Assembly (NCBI GenBank): GCA_947629235.1
Contig: CANRCX010000006.1
Span: 1 to 62,188 of the forward strand
DNA length: 62,188 bases
Reading direction: 5' to 3'
Origin: an uncultured Bacilli bacterium
GTDB lineage: Bacteria; Bacillota_I; Bacilli_A; RF39; UBA660
Part shown: positions 1-8,207 of the stretch, piece by piece
Layout: each line of letters starts with the position of its first letter
How positions within the stretch are numbered: position 1 is the stretch's first letter
Program-made: the position numbers and the translations under genes
The notes under the pieces: model-generated
The model's database searches: none
What the model was told of the DNA's origin: nothing
The model's input: the letters and a program-made list of their open reading frames with translations, nothing else

Positions 1-20
1 ATCCCTTTTTATGGGAATTT
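1..20 (-). terminator. Probable terminator cut by the window edge
   Basis: A short CCC/GGG hairpin lies just downstream of the first minus-strand gene pair. It resembles the clearer TTCCC/GGGAA terminator after the tRNA near 37.7 kb. The expected U-tract would fall outside the window, so the call is tentative. Confidence 0.3.
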
Positions 21-64
21 AATTCTATAATTTATTTTTTTACTTATATTGGGAATTTCCAATA

Positions 65-256
65 CTATTCAATCATTGCTTTATTATTTTCAAAATTAAA
101 TAAACTTGGATTATCCTTATAAATATTTTTAATAGTTTCATTATTTATATCATAATCAATTTTGTATTCAGACATACTTTTTATATTTTTAATACTAATA
201 TAGAGAAAAATTGCTAATAAAATAAATATAATTATTTTTACTATTAATTTTTTCAT
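65..256 (-). CDS. Small single-pass membrane protein, unknown function
   Basis: This 63-residue protein is not recognised. Residues 1-22 form a Lys-flanked hydrophobic helix (starts MKKLIVKIIIFILL), read as a membrane anchor or uncleaved signal. The rest is a short polar Asn/Lys-rich tail predicted to lie outside. The start ATG overlaps the stop of the upstream gene (ATGA), and an AGGTG ribosome site sits 7 bases before it, so the two genes are probably translated as a coupled pair. The partner has the same layout, one N-terminal helix and an outer domain, which suggests a joint envelope role. That role is inference only. Confidence 0.7.
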   Translation of the reverse strand: MKKLIVKIIIFILLAIFLYISIKNIKSMSEYKIDYDINNETIKNIYKDNPSLFNFENNKAMIE

Positions 257-810
257 ACTTTATCACCTATATACACACTAAAATGAATACTTGTTTCTAC
301 TTTAGAAAATGGAGTAAAATTTCTTTTAGATTTAGTATAAATATGAAAATAATATCTACCATCTTCTTTAACTATATCACTAATATCAGAAATAAACTCT
401 CCTTCATAAACTGTTTTACCCATTCTTTGTACCATCATTGTTTTATTTTCATCAATTACTTCTTTATAATCATAATTTCCATTTATATTATTATAACTAA
501 CTCTTTTATTAAATCTATTATACACTTCATATTCATTTACATTTAATATTATTTTATCTTCTCTATTAATTCTTGCAAATGAATCTTCAAAACTACATGA
601 ATTTTTATTACAATCATAATAATTATAATTATTAATAAATAATTTTTTATATTTAACATCTAATCTTGCTTTTAATTCTTGATTATTTATTTTAATTATA
701 AATTTATTTTGAAAGTACCTATCTTTTCCATCTATTATAAATATAAAAGAAACTATTAATACTATTATTAATAAAAAACATAACATAGGTTTAAATATAC
801 TTCTATCCAT
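253..810 (-). CDS. Membrane-anchored extracytoplasmic protein, unknown function
   Basis: Predicted product is 185 residues. The ATG at 810 is chosen because AGGTG stands 6 bases before it; three extra upstream codons would start at a GTG inside that ribosome site. Residues about 8-28 are one hydrophobic helix. The remaining ~155 residues are hydrophilic and look like a beta-rich outer domain with two nearby cysteines (YDCNKNSC) that could form a disulfide. It overlaps the following 63-residue membrane protein by four bases. No family is recognised, and no catalytic motif is visible. Confidence 0.7.
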   Translation of the reverse strand: MDRSIFKPMLCFLLIIVLIVSFIFIIDGKDRYFQNKFIIKINNQELKARLDVKYKKLFINNYNYYDCNKNSCSFEDSFARINREDKIILNVNEYEVYNRFNKRVSYNNINGNYDYKEVIDENKTMMVQRMGKTVYEGEFISDISDIVKEDGRYYFHIYTKSKRNFTPFSKVETSIHFSVYIGDKV

Positions 811-886
811 ATTATTCACCTATTTTAATTTTAACATTTTAATTATAAAATAAAAAGAAATTCTTTAAATTTTATTATAAATGATA

Positions 887-1066
887 TTACTTGTGTTTAA
901 TAAATTTATTATAACCATTAATATAACCAACATCATAAAGTTTAGCCATAATTGTTTTTTCATCTATCTTTTTAAATTTTTTAATTTTATTTATTTTTTT
1001 ATCATTAATTGCATCTCTAATACCTTCATTATATCCAAGATTATATGACTTAATATATTTATACAT
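887..1066 (-). CDS. 59-residue basic protein with two GYxxG repeats
   Basis: The start ATG at 1066 has a strong GGAGGTG site 4 bases upstream; a GTG two codons earlier lies in that site. The product is very basic and contains two copies of a Y(N/D)xGYxxGxxxxI motif, one near residues 8-20 and one near 45-57, separated by a Lys-rich linker. It has no signal peptide and no double-glycine leader. The function is unknown. Its upstream region matches, almost base for base, the region in front of the peptide exporter gene at 30.9 kb. It may therefore be expressed with that island, possibly as an accessory or immunity-type factor (inference). Confidence 0.65.
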   Translation of the reverse strand: MYKYIKSYNLGYNEGIRDAINDKKINKIKKFKKIDEKTIMAKLYDVGYINGYNKFIKHK

Positions 1067-1080
1067 TTTCACCTCCTTAC

Positions 1081-1120
1081 TATATAATTAGCCATAACTT
1101 TAAAAAACACTTCTTTTTTT
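1081..1120 (-). promoter_or_regulatory. Conserved upstream element, copy 1
   Basis: On the minus strand an A-run plus AGAAGTG is followed, after 13 bases, by TGGCTAATTATATA directly before the ribosome site of the 59-residue gene. The same blocks, with a 14-base gap, occur at 30945-30986 before the peptide exporter. Neither copy matches a vegetative -35/-10 pair well, so it may be an alternative-sigma promoter or a regulator-binding site. Confidence 0.55.
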
Positions 1121-1123
1121 AAT

Positions 1124-1155
1124 AAAAAAAATAACTAATCTATTGATTAGCTATT
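1124..1155 (-). terminator. Terminator of spoIVA
   Basis: A 10-bp near-perfect hairpin (arms ATAGCTAATC / GATTAGTTAT, AATA loop) is followed by eight Ts on the minus strand, immediately after the spoIVA stop codon. Confidence 0.85.
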
Positions 1156-2631
1156 TTATAAAACTATTGCTATTAAATTATTACTTCCTTTATTAACCAT
1201 CTTAGTAATAGTTTGTGAAAGTTTATATTTAGATGTATCAGGTAATAAAGATAATTTTGCTTGTATACTTTCTTGAACAATTGCTTCTAAACTTCTTCCA
1301 AATATTTCACTTTGCCATATTTTTTCTGGATTATCTTTATCTTGCATTATATGATCAATTAATTCTTTACTTTGCATTTCACTACCAATAATAGGTTCAA
1401 AACTACTTTCTACATCTACTTTTACTAAATGAACACTTGTAGCTTTAGCTTTTAATTTTATTCCAAATCGTCCACCTTGTTTAATTATTTCAGGTTTTTC
1501 AAGTACCATATCTTTAACTCTTGGTTGAACTATTCCATATCCAGTTTGATATACTTGTTTTAATGCACCTTTAATATTTTCATATTCATTTGATCCTTCA
1601 CTTAAATCTTGGAATACTTTAATTAAATCACCTTTTGAACTTATATTTTCTCCTACTAATTCTTTTAATATATCATTATATAATTCTTCATTTGCTTCAA
1701 GTGTTATAGTTACTTCGCTATTATCTGTATCTAATGAGCTTATATATGCTTTTGTTATTTCTTCATTATCTTCTAAACTTAAATTAATGTTTTCAGCATC
1801 TCTTAATTTATCTACATTAGTAATTGATTCTTTCATTTTATTAATAAATTTTTGTTTTAATGGGTGTGCTGCACTTAATACTCCTACCCAATCTGGTATA
1901 TTAAATTCAATATGATCAATTGGAAATTCATAAAGAGCTTCTTTTAATATTGTAATAATATCATCTAAAGTCATATTTTCTACACTAATTGGAAGTACTG
2001 GAACACTATATTTTTCTTTCATACTATTAACAAGATTAGTTGTTTCAAAACTATTTGGATGTGTTGAATTCATAATAACTATAAATGGTTTATTAATAGT
2101 TTTAAGTTCATTAATAACTTTTTCTTCAGTTTCAACATAATTACTTCTAGATAATTCCCCAATAGATCCATCTGTAGTAACAACTATTCCAATAGTAGCA
2201 TGATCTTTAATAACTTTTTCTGTTCCAATTTCAGCAGCTTCTACAAATGGAAGTTCTTCTGTAAACCATGGAGTTTTAACCATTCTTGGATTTCCAAGTT
2301 CATCTTGATAACCTATTGCTTCTGGTGTTACAAATCCTACACAATCAACTAATTTTATATTTGTTGTAAGTCCATCTATATTTATATTAGCACCATTACT
2401 TGGAACAAATTTAGGTTCAATTGTCATAATTGTTTTACCAGATGCAGTTTGAGGTATTTCATCCATACATCTTTTCTTTTCCATTTCATCATCCATATAA
2501 GGAAGTATTAATGTTTCAATACATTTTTTAATAAATGTACTTTTACCTGTTCTAACAGCACCAACTACTCCTAAATATATTTCTCCACCTGATTTTTTAC
2601 CAAGACTTTGTAAAATTTGTGTTTTATCCAT
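1156..2631 (-). CDS. spoIVA: Stage IV sporulation protein A, spore coat morphogenetic ATPase
   Basis: SpoIVA hydrolyses ATP and polymerises on the outer forespore membrane to form the basement layer that anchors the spore coat. The Walker A motif GAVRTGKS is at residues 24-31, exactly where it sits in the Bacillus protein, if translation starts at the ATG at 2631. That start has GAGGG 5-6 bases upstream; the longer reading adds seven residues without support. Length is 491 residues, usual for the family. A TTDGSIG segment and the C-terminal coat-assembly region are present. A sigma-E-like promoter lies just upstream. The gene is monocistronic, between two terminators. Confidence 0.97.
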   Translation of the reverse strand: MDKTQILQSLGKKSGGEIYLGVVGAVRTGKSTFIKKCIETLILPYMDDEMEKKRCMDEIPQTASGKTIMTIEPKFVPSNGANINIDGLTTNIKLVDCVGFVTPEAIGYQDELGNPRMVKTPWFTEELPFVEAAEIGTEKVIKDHATIGIVVTTDGSIGELSRSNYVETEEKVINELKTINKPFIVIMNSTHPNSFETTNLVNSMKEKYSVPVLPISVENMTLDDIITILKEALYEFPIDHIEFNIPDWVGVLSAAHPLKQKFINKMKESITNVDKLRDAENINLSLEDNEEITKAYISSLDTDNSEVTITLEANEELYNDILKELVGENISSKGDLIKVFQDLSEGSNEYENIKGALKQVYQTGYGIVQPRVKDMVLEKPEIIKQGGRFGIKLKAKATSVHLVKVDVESSFEPIIGSEMQSKELIDHIMQDKDNPEKIWQSEIFGRSLEAIVQESIQAKLSLLPDTSKYKLSQTITKMVNKGSNNLIAIVL

Positions 2632-2659
2632 AATAACCCTCTTTCTAGCCATTTAGTAA

Positions 2660-2688
2660 TATTTATGTATTTAAAAACTATTTATGAC
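2660..2688 (-). promoter_or_regulatory. Candidate sigma-E promoter of spoIVA
   Basis: Minus strand: GTCATAAAT, then after ~12 bases CATAAATA, about 30 bases before the spoIVA start. This resembles the sigma-E pattern (ATA-type -35, CATA-type -10), the mother-cell sigma factor known to drive spoIVA in Bacillus. The match is imperfect. Confidence 0.4.
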
Positions 2689-2715
2689 AAAAAAAAGAAA
2701 TTACTATGTAATTCC
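2689..2715 (-). terminator. Terminator of rpsU-yqeY
   Basis: An 8-bp stem (GGAATTAC / GTAATTTC) with a 3-base loop is followed by eight Ts. It overlaps the yqeY stop codon. Confidence 0.8.
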
Positions 2716-3164
2716 TAATTTAATTTTTCTTTAACTATTGTATTTACGAATTTCATATCAGCTTTACCTTTAAATATAGGAGTTAATTCTTTCATAATTA
2801 ATCCCATATCTTTAATAGATGTAGGTTTTACTTTATCAAATACTTTATCAATTTCATTTCTTATTTCTTCTTCTGATAATTGTTCTGGTAAATATTTACT
2901 TAATAATTCTATTTCTCTATTAAGTCCATCTATTAAATCTTGTCTATTGCCTTTTTTAAATTCTTCAATACTTTCTTTATGAGTCTTTACTTGTTTGCTA
3001 ACAACTTCAATTACTACTTCATCAGATGCATCATGTCTATCCATTTTATTATTAATTAAATATAAGTCAATAGCAGACTTTAATAATCTTAAAGTACTAA
3101 CTGTGTCTTTATCTTTAGCTTTCATAGCTTCAACCATATCTTTTGATATTTTATCGTATAACAC
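2715..3164 (-). CDS. yqeY: YqeY / GatB-tail family protein
   Basis: A helical protein of the GatB/YqeY family, resembling the tail of the GatB subunit of tRNA-dependent amidotransferase. The molecular role in bacteria is not settled. The 149-residue length and the LPEQLSEEEI and MGLIMKELTP segments are typical. Translation most likely begins at GTG 3164, with AAGGAG 9 bases upstream; the GTG at 3173 lies in that site. It follows rpsU by 17 bases, the same pairing as in Bacillus, and the two share one promoter and one terminator. Confidence 0.9.
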   Translation of the reverse strand: MLYDKISKDMVEAMKAKDKDTVSTLRLLKSAIDLYLINNKMDRHDASDEVVIEVVSKQVKTHKESIEEFKKGNRQDLIDGLNREIELLSKYLPEQLSEEEIRNEIDKVFDKVKPTSIKDMGLIMKELTPIFKGKADMKFVNTIVKEKLN

Positions 3165-3181
3165 AAGTATCACTCCTTTTA

Positions 3182-3373
3182 TTAATATCTTTGTTTATTA
3201 TGTTTTTTAGCATTTCTTATAGCTTCTTTTTTAGCTTCTCTTCTAACAATTCCTGGTTTTGAGTATTCTCTTCTTTTTTTCATTTCAGTAGGGATTCCGC
3301 TTCTTTGAACTTTCATTTTAAAACGTTTTAATGCACCCTCAACATTACCATCTTTAACTTCTACGCGTGTCAT
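3182..3373 (-). CDS. rpsU: Ribosomal protein bS21
   Basis: Small, very basic 63-residue protein of the 30S subunit. It contains the characteristic VEGALKRFK segment, a central KKRREYSKPG stretch and a Lys-rich C-terminus. The start at 3373 is fixed by GGGAGG 8 bases upstream; longer N-terminal readings would pass through the promoter region. It heads the rpsU-yqeY operon. Confidence 0.97.
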   Translation of the reverse strand: MTRVEVKDGNVEGALKRFKMKVQRSGIPTEMKKRREYSKPGIVRREAKKEAIRNAKKHNKQRY

Positions 3374-3404
3374 TATTTCTTCCCTCCCTTCATGACTATA
3401 GATA

Positions 3405-3433
3405 ATTATATTACAAAATTTGTCGAATTTCAA
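3405..3433 (-). promoter_or_regulatory. Promoter of rpsU-yqeY
   Basis: Minus strand TTGAAA, 17 bases, TATAAT. The -10 ends about 32 bases before the rpsU start. Confidence 0.75.
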
Positions 3434-3445
3434 GTAATTTAGTAG

Positions 3446-3480
3446 AAAAATAAAAATCTTTCATATAAAATGAAAGATTT
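3446..3480 (-). terminator. Terminator of the 72-residue gene
   Basis: An 11-bp perfect stem (AAATCTTTCAT / ATGAAAGATTT) is followed by a T-rich tract. It overlaps the stop codon of the gene that starts at 3697. Confidence 0.8.
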
Positions 3481-3697
3481 ATTTTAGTTTTAAAACAGGT
3501 CCCTTTTCTTCGTGCTTATCATCAAATTGTACTTTAGCTCGTCCACTATCATCTAATGAACCAAAATGATCAACTCCATATTTACTAAAGTACTCTTCTC
3601 TTTTACTTTGGATTTCTGATAAAAGATCAACAAATCTTATATCTGAAAGAAATCTGTTGTCATAAAAGATAATACTATTGTCAAGATCCTTAACCAT
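3479..3697 (-). CDS. 72-residue soluble protein, unknown
   Basis: No family recognised. The protein is acidic in its N-terminal half and contains YFSKYGVDHFG and a C-terminal DDKHEEKGPVLKLK region. No membrane segment or Cys pair is present. AAGGAGG stands 8 bases before the ATG, so expression is likely efficient. It is a single-gene unit with its own terminator. Confidence 0.7.
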   Translation of the reverse strand: MVKDLDNSIIFYDNRFLSDIRFVDLLSEIQSKREEYFSKYGVDHFGSLDDSGRAKVQFDDKHEEKGPVLKLK

Positions 3698-3772
3698 GGT
3701 ATCATCCTCCTTATGATTAGATTATATCAAAGATTTAAATAAAATTCATTATATTTTCACTAAATTTACATA

Positions 3773-4138
3773 TTAATGTTTTAATACTAATTTATTATTT
3801 TTTCCATATAAGACATTATTTGTTTCTTCTTTTAATTCTTCCATCATTTCTACATAAGGTGGAAGTGGTTTTGTAAGTGAAGTATTAATTGCATAAAATA
3901 GCCATTGCCATTCATCATATAAATCTCTATCACGAGATTCAAGCATATTTAATTTTCTATGACTACTTTTAGTAAGTAAAGCACCATTTGAAACAGATGT
4001 TTCACCTTGAGCTCTTTTAATTATATGATGATATGTTAATGGATTTGTACTTGTAATTGGAGTACCCATCCAATCATAGCCATCTGGTTTATATATTCTA
4101 ATCATTTTATTTAATACATCTTGTTCCATATTGTTCAT
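3773..4138 (-). CDS. HNH-type nuclease-like small protein
   Basis: The 121-residue product contains TYHHIIKR, about 12 residues, then NGALLTKSSHRKLN. This is the H-H...N...H pattern of HNH (His-Me finger) nucleases, in which the first His pair supplies the catalytic base and the Asn/His bind metal. The zinc-stabilising cysteines of many HNH proteins are absent. The ATG at 4138 is preferred because GAGGTG lies 7 bases upstream. It stands alone between rpsU-side genes and tsf, with no phage genes nearby. It could be a housekeeping HNH-fold protein of unknown substrate. Confidence 0.7.
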   Translation of the reverse strand: MNNMEQDVLNKMIRIYKPDGYDWMGTPITSTNPLTYHHIIKRAQGETSVSNGALLTKSSHRKLNMLESRDRDLYDEWQWLFYAINTSLTKPLPPYVEMMEELKEETNNVLYGKNNKLVLKH

Positions 4139-4183
4139 TATTCTCACCTCTTTTTAAGTAAGCTATATTATACTACAAAAGAC

Positions 4184-4207
4184 TAAAAAAAGCAACTTGC
4201 GTTGCTT
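4184..4207 (-). terminator. Terminator of rpsB-tsf
   Basis: AAGCAAC / GTTGCTT stem with a GCAA loop followed by TTTTTT, overlapping the tsf stop. Confidence 0.9.
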
Positions 4208-5078
4208 ATTTGATTTGACTCATTACTTCTTCAGCAAAGTTTTCTTGTCTCTTTTCCATTCCTTCGCCTACTTCGTATTTAACAAGTTTATTAAGTTTAG
4301 ATTTATTATTTTCTAAATATCCTTTAACACTAACATTAGAATCTTTAATAAATGCTTGTTCTTCTAAAACAGTTTCTTCATAGAATTTTCTAATTCTTCC
4401 TTCTACTATTTTATCAGCAAATTCAGGTTTTTTACCTTCATTAATAACTTGTTCTTTAATTACAGATTTTTCATGTTCTAAATCTTCTTCTGGTACACTT
4501 TCAATATTTGTATAAAGTGGTCTCATAGCTGCTGCTTGCATTGCTACATCTTTAGCTACTTCTTCATTATCACCTTCTACAACTGTTAATGAAGCAATTT
4601 TACCACCCATATGTAAATATGTTCCAAATACTTCATTATCTGATTTAGTAACTTTTTCAAATCTTCTTAAACTAATTTTTTCACCAATTTTAGCAGTGGC
4701 ATTTACTATTAAATCATTAATAGTATCACTTCCACATTTTAAATTTAATGCACTTTCCATATCTTTAGCATCACTATCTAAAATAGTATTTCCTATTTTA
4801 TCTAATAATTCTTTGAATTCTGCATTTTTAGCAACAAAATCAGTTTCTGCATTTAATTCTAAAACTACAGCATCATTACCTTTTACATATATATTAGCAA
4901 GTCCTTCTGCTGCAATTCTTTCTGCTTTTTTAGCAGCTTTAGAAATACCTTTTTCTCTTAAATAATCGATTGCTTTGTCCATGTCTCCATTACTTTCAAC
5001 AAGGGCTTTTTTACAATCCATCATTCCAGCTCCAGTTCTTTCTCTTAAGTCTTTTACCATACTTGCACTAATTTCCAT
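4206..5078 (-). CDS. tsf: Elongation factor Ts
   Basis: Guanine-nucleotide exchange factor for EF-Tu. The N-terminal UBA-like region shows VKDLRERTGAGMMDCKKAL (residues 8-26) and the TDFVAKN core signature follows at about residue 79. Length is 290 residues, typical. AGGAGG lies 7-8 bases before the ATG. It follows rpsB by 12 bases in the standard rpsB-tsf operon and ends at a strong terminator. Confidence 0.98.
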   Translation of the reverse strand: MEISASMVKDLRERTGAGMMDCKKALVESNGDMDKAIDYLREKGISKAAKKAERIAAEGLANIYVKGNDAVVLELNAETDFVAKNAEFKELLDKIGNTILDSDAKDMESALNLKCGSDTINDLIVNATAKIGEKISLRRFEKVTKSDNEVFGTYLHMGGKIASLTVVEGDNEEVAKDVAMQAAAMRPLYTNIESVPEEDLEHEKSVIKEQVINEGKKPEFADKIVEGRIRKFYEETVLEEQAFIKDSNVSVKGYLENNKSKLNKLVKYEVGEGMEKRQENFAEEVMSQIK

Positions 5079-5090
5079 AATATTTGCCTC

Positions 5091-6074
5091 CTAATTTAAT
5101 GATGAAATTAATTCATCTTTTTTCATAGTTGAATATCCAGAAATACCTTTTTCTTTAGCAAGTTTCTTAAGTTCAGAAACTGTCATAGAACTATAATCTA
5201 CTTTTTCTTCTTTTTTAGTAGTTTTTTCTTCTTTTACTTCTTTTTTAGTTTCTACTTTTTCTTCTTTTTTTGCTTTTTTAGCAGGTTTTTCTTCTTCACT
5301 AAAATCATCTAATTCAACAACTTTAGTTTCAACTTTAATCTCTTTTACTTGTTTTTCAGTATTTTCATCTTCAGTAACATAATCTACAAGTGGTAGATTA
5401 TTAGCTTCACATACAGCATTAGCTAAAACTCCAAGTACAACTTTAACACTTCTTACAGCATCATCATTTGCTGGAATTGGAAAGTCTACATCATCTGGAT
5501 CACAGTTAGTATCAACTATTCCAAATACTGGAATTCTAAGTTTACGTGCTTCATGAATAGCATTTGCTTCTACTCTTGGATCTACTACAATGATAGCTTT
5601 TGGTAATTGTTCCATACCTCTAATACCACAAAGAAGTTTATTTAATTTATCATATTCTTTTTGAATTTTAGCAACTTCTTTTTTAGGTAAAAGTTCAAAC
5701 TTACCAGTTTCTTCCATTTTTTCGATTTGAGCTAATCTTTTTACTCTATCTCTAATTGTTCTAAAATTAGTTAAAGTACCTCCTAGCCATCTTTCTGTTA
5801 CATAAAAACTATTACATCTTGTTGCTTCTTCGATACTAGCTTCTTTAGCTTGTTTCTTAGTACCAACAAATAGAACCTTACCACCATTTTCACATGCTTT
5901 AAGAAGTTCAGCGTAAGCTTCTTCGATTTTATCAACAGTTTTTTGTAAATCGATAATATGAATGTCATCTCTTGTAGTAAAAATAAATTCTTTCATTTTT
6001 GGATTCCATCTTTTAGCTTGATGACCAAAATGAACACCTGCTTCTAATAAATAACTTTTTGCAATTACTGCCAT
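5091..6074 (-). CDS. rpsB: Ribosomal protein uS2 with C-terminal SAP/Rho-N-like extension
   Basis: Residues 1 to about 235 are a standard S2 of the 30S subunit ([35 protein letters not shown]). The protein is 327 residues, some 80-90 longer than usual. The extra part is a Lys/Glu-rich linker followed by a C-terminal ~33-residue module ([18 protein letters not shown], then KKDELI) that looks like a SAP or Rho-N type helical hairpin, a nucleic-acid-binding fold. AAGGAG precedes the ATG. The leader upstream holds a CCTAAAT/ATTTAGG hairpin that could take part in feedback control, though this is not shown. Confidence 0.96.
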   Translation of the reverse strand: MAVIAKSYLLEAGVHFGHQAKRWNPKMKEFIFTTRDDIHIIDLQKTVDKIEEAYAELLKACENGGKVLFVGTKKQAKEASIEEATRCNSFYVTERWLGGTLTNFRTIRDRVKRLAQIEKMEETGKFELLPKKEVAKIQKEYDKLNKLLCGIRGMEQLPKAIIVVDPRVEANAIHEARKLRIPVFGIVDTNCDPDDVDFPIPANDDAVRSVKVVLGVLANAVCEANNLPLVDYVTEDENTEKQVKEIKVETKVVELDDFSEEEKPAKKAKKEEKVETKKEVKEEKTTKKEEKVDYSSMTVSELKKLAKEKGISGYSTMKKDELISSLN

Positions 6075-6214
6075 ATTTTTCTCTCCTTTCGTTAATTCTT
6101 CTGCTTATCTTTAAATTAATATTCACCTAAATTATATTTATTTAGGCACTAGAATATTAAATCAATAAGCATGTTTTTTTCTTAAAGCATACATATTTTA
6201 ACATAAATTTATAT

Positions 6215-6253
6215 AAAAAAAAAGATATTTTTATATTTTTTATATCTTTTTTT
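6215..6253 (-). terminator. Terminator of the Cys-rich surface protein gene
   Basis: An A/T-rich 11-bp stem (AAAAAAGATAT / ATATCTTTTTT) with a T-run. It overlaps the stop of the gene starting at 7550. Confidence 0.65.
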
Positions 6254-7550
6254 AAACAAAACATGAAATATCAAATTCAAACATATTTCCAATTACTCTT
6301 GCAAGTAATGGAAGTAAGAATATAAGAGCTAGTATAATTGCCATATAAGTACATTTCTTTGCTGCTTTTTTAAGAGCATCTTGATCTTTAGAAATAACAG
6401 CTGGAACTAATGAAATCATACCATTTACTATTGCTATTATTGCTCCAATAATTTTTACTGTATCTATTGCAAATTTAACTAATTTAGTAAGATTTTCTCC
6501 TAATAATTCAGAACAATTCATTTGTTCAGTTGATATATTAATATCAGGAGCACCCACTGCACTTCCAGTATAACTAGAATCAACTTTTTGTTGTTCTCCA
6601 GTTGTAGAACCAACAGATTGAATTAAACAATCATGGTTACTTTCTGAATTATCATATTTATCTTTACTAACAACTGAAACATTAAGTTCACTAGTGACAG
6701 TTAAATCTCCACCAGAAGAACCCCTACTACAATTTAATAAAGGGCATGAAAGTTTACCATCTTTATCTTTAAAATCAGATGCTTCCATATTTTTAAGATT
6801 AACCATAGTTAAACCTGAATCATTTAATCTATATACAATTTTATTATTTTCTAAATCATAAGTAAAAGTTATAGCATTATATGTACAAACATATTGCTTT
6901 GATGGATCTATTTTATCTTTTTCACTTGCACTTTTATTTGAATAAGAATAAACATTAGCACTTTTATTTGCATTAGTTAATAATGGATATTTTGCATTAT
7001 TTAAATACAAAACATTTTCATAATTCCATCCACCACACGTTTTTGCATTATTAGAATCTATTACATGTTTACCAGTTGAATCTGTTGGTTGTGGATTATC
7101 CCAATCAATATTTACACATTTATAACCTTCAGTTGTAAGAAAATCTTTTCTAGTTAAATTATTAGTACATTTTTTAAAAGTACTACCACTAGTAACAGCA
7201 GAATTAGATGTACTATTAACATTAAAATTTTTCATACTATCATCATGATAGAAACTATAAGAGAAATTTCCTTTTCTTGCAATTGGATAATATTCTAAAC
7301 TAGCATTTTCATCCAAAGGAACTCCAAAGGCATAAACATATCTTTGACAACTATCACTAGTCCAACTAGAACAATTTGCTTCATAACTATATACACAAAA
7401 TGCAGCATATTTATTAGTATCAGACATTTTTTTACCCCAAGCAGCTATATCAGATTTAGATAAATTTGAATTTACATCTTTTGCATAAATATTATTTATA
7501 AACAAAAATGAAAGAATAAATAAAAAAGAAAACTTTAAGTATTTTTTCAT
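6252..7550 (-). CDS. Secreted Cys-rich protein with pilin-like C-terminal membrane pair
   Basis: The 432-residue product starts with a classical signal peptide (MKKYLKF, hydrophobic core, cleavage near INNIYA). A ~330-residue Ser/Asn/Thr-rich ectodomain follows, carrying about ten cysteines in spaced pairs that suggest disulfides. The C-terminus has two hydrophobic helices, near residues 357-385 and 400-425, joined by a Lys-rich loop (KDQDALKKAAKK). This resembles the two-helix core of VirB2/TrbC-type pilins or the small pilin-like proteins of Mollicutes, but no other secretion gene is nearby. The ATG at 7550 has GAGAGGAAG upstream; the longer reading adds an unsupported leader. Function unknown. 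Confidence 0.75.
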   Translation of the reverse strand: MKKYLKFSFLFILSFLFINNIYAKDVNSNLSKSDIAAWGKKMSDTNKYAAFCVYSYEANCSSWTSDSCQRYVYAFGVPLDENASLEYYPIARKGNFSYSFYHDDSMKNFNVNSTSNSAVTSGSTFKKCTNNLTRKDFLTTEGYKCVNIDWDNPQPTDSTGKHVIDSNNAKTCGGWNYENVLYLNNAKYPLLTNANKSANVYSYSNKSASEKDKIDPSKQYVCTYNAITFTYDLENNKIVYRLNDSGLTMVNLKNMEASDFKDKDGKLSCPLLNCSRGSSGGDLTVTSELNVSVVSKDKYDNSESNHDCLIQSVGSTTGEQQKVDSSYTGSAVGAPDINISTEQMNCSELLGENLTKLVKFAIDTVKIIGAIIAIVNGMISLVPAVISKDQDALKKAAKKCTYMAIILALIFLLPLLARVIGNMFEFDISCFV

Positions 7551-7632
7551 AAGTACTTCCTCTCTTTCATACATATAATAACACAAAAATAAAAAAATAA
7601 AAATACACTTTACAATAAATTTTATCTATTAA

Positions 7633-7661
7633 TAGATATTTTATTTTAAATATAGTATAAT
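7633..7661 (+). promoter_or_regulatory. Promoter of recU-pbp1A
   Basis: TAGATA, 17 bases, TATAAT (7656-7661). Because the -10 covers an in-frame ATG at 7660, that ATG cannot be in the transcript if this promoter is used. This supports the GTG start at 7678. Confidence 0.6.
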
Positions 7662-7677
7662 GATAATGGTGATTTAT

Positions 7678-8205
7678 GTGAAAAACGATTCATATAAGAA
7701 CAGAGGTATGTTTCTTGAAACAATAATTAATGAATCAAATGAATACTATAATAGCATTGATAAATCATTAATATATAAGAAACCTACTCCTATAAAAGTA
7801 CTTAATGTAACTTATCCTAATAATAAATCACATTTAATTGATAAAGCTGTATATTCTAGTATATCAACTCTTGATTATAATGGAATATATAGAGGTAAAT
7901 ATATTGAATTTGATGCTAAAGAATGTCATAGTAAAACTTCTTTTCCACTTTCTAATATAAAACCACATCAATTAGAACATATTAAAAAAGTTATATTTCA
8001 AAAAGGAATAGTTTTCTTAATTATATTTATGAATAATGAATTTTTTTTACTTAAAGGTGAAGATATAATAGATTTTATAAATAATAATGATAGAAAATCA
8101 ATTGATTTTGAATATTTAAAACAATATGGCTATAAAATAAATGAAAGTTATTTACCAAGACTAAAATATTTAGATGAGGTAGATAAAGCATATTTTAAGG
8201 AGTAA
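7678..8205 (+). CDS. recU: Holliday junction resolvase RecU
   Basis: RecU cleaves Holliday junctions and modulates RecA in Gram-positive bacteria. The sequence shows the NRGMFLE motif, KKPTPIKVLNVTYP, DYNGIYRGKYIEFDAKE (catalytic Asp/Glu and the EAKE-type lysine) and KTSFPL, all in family order. The 175-residue length is slightly short because the usual N-terminal extension is reduced. The GTG at 7678 has GGTG 6 bases upstream and lies downstream of the promoter. It is followed after 2 bases by the class A PBP gene, the conserved recU-ponA arrangement. Confidence 0.95.
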   Translation: MKNDSYKNRGMFLETIINESNEYYNSIDKSLIYKKPTPIKVLNVTYPNNKSHLIDKAVYSSISTLDYNGIYRGKYIEFDAKECHSKTSFPLSNIKPHQLEHIKKVIFQKGIVFLIIFMNNEFFLLKGEDIIDFINNNDRKSIDFEYLKQYGYKINESYLPRLKYLDEVDKAYFKE

Positions 8206-8207
8206 AA

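Noticed and set aside
6075..6214. Known ribosomal-protein leader family upstream of rpsB
   Set aside because: Only one simple CCTAAAT/ATTTAGG hairpin is visible. Not enough to call a defined leader motif.
7660..7677. ATG start of recU at 7660
   Set aside because: This ATG is inside the TATAAT -10 element. GTG 7678 has a GGTG ribosome site and fits the family N-terminus.
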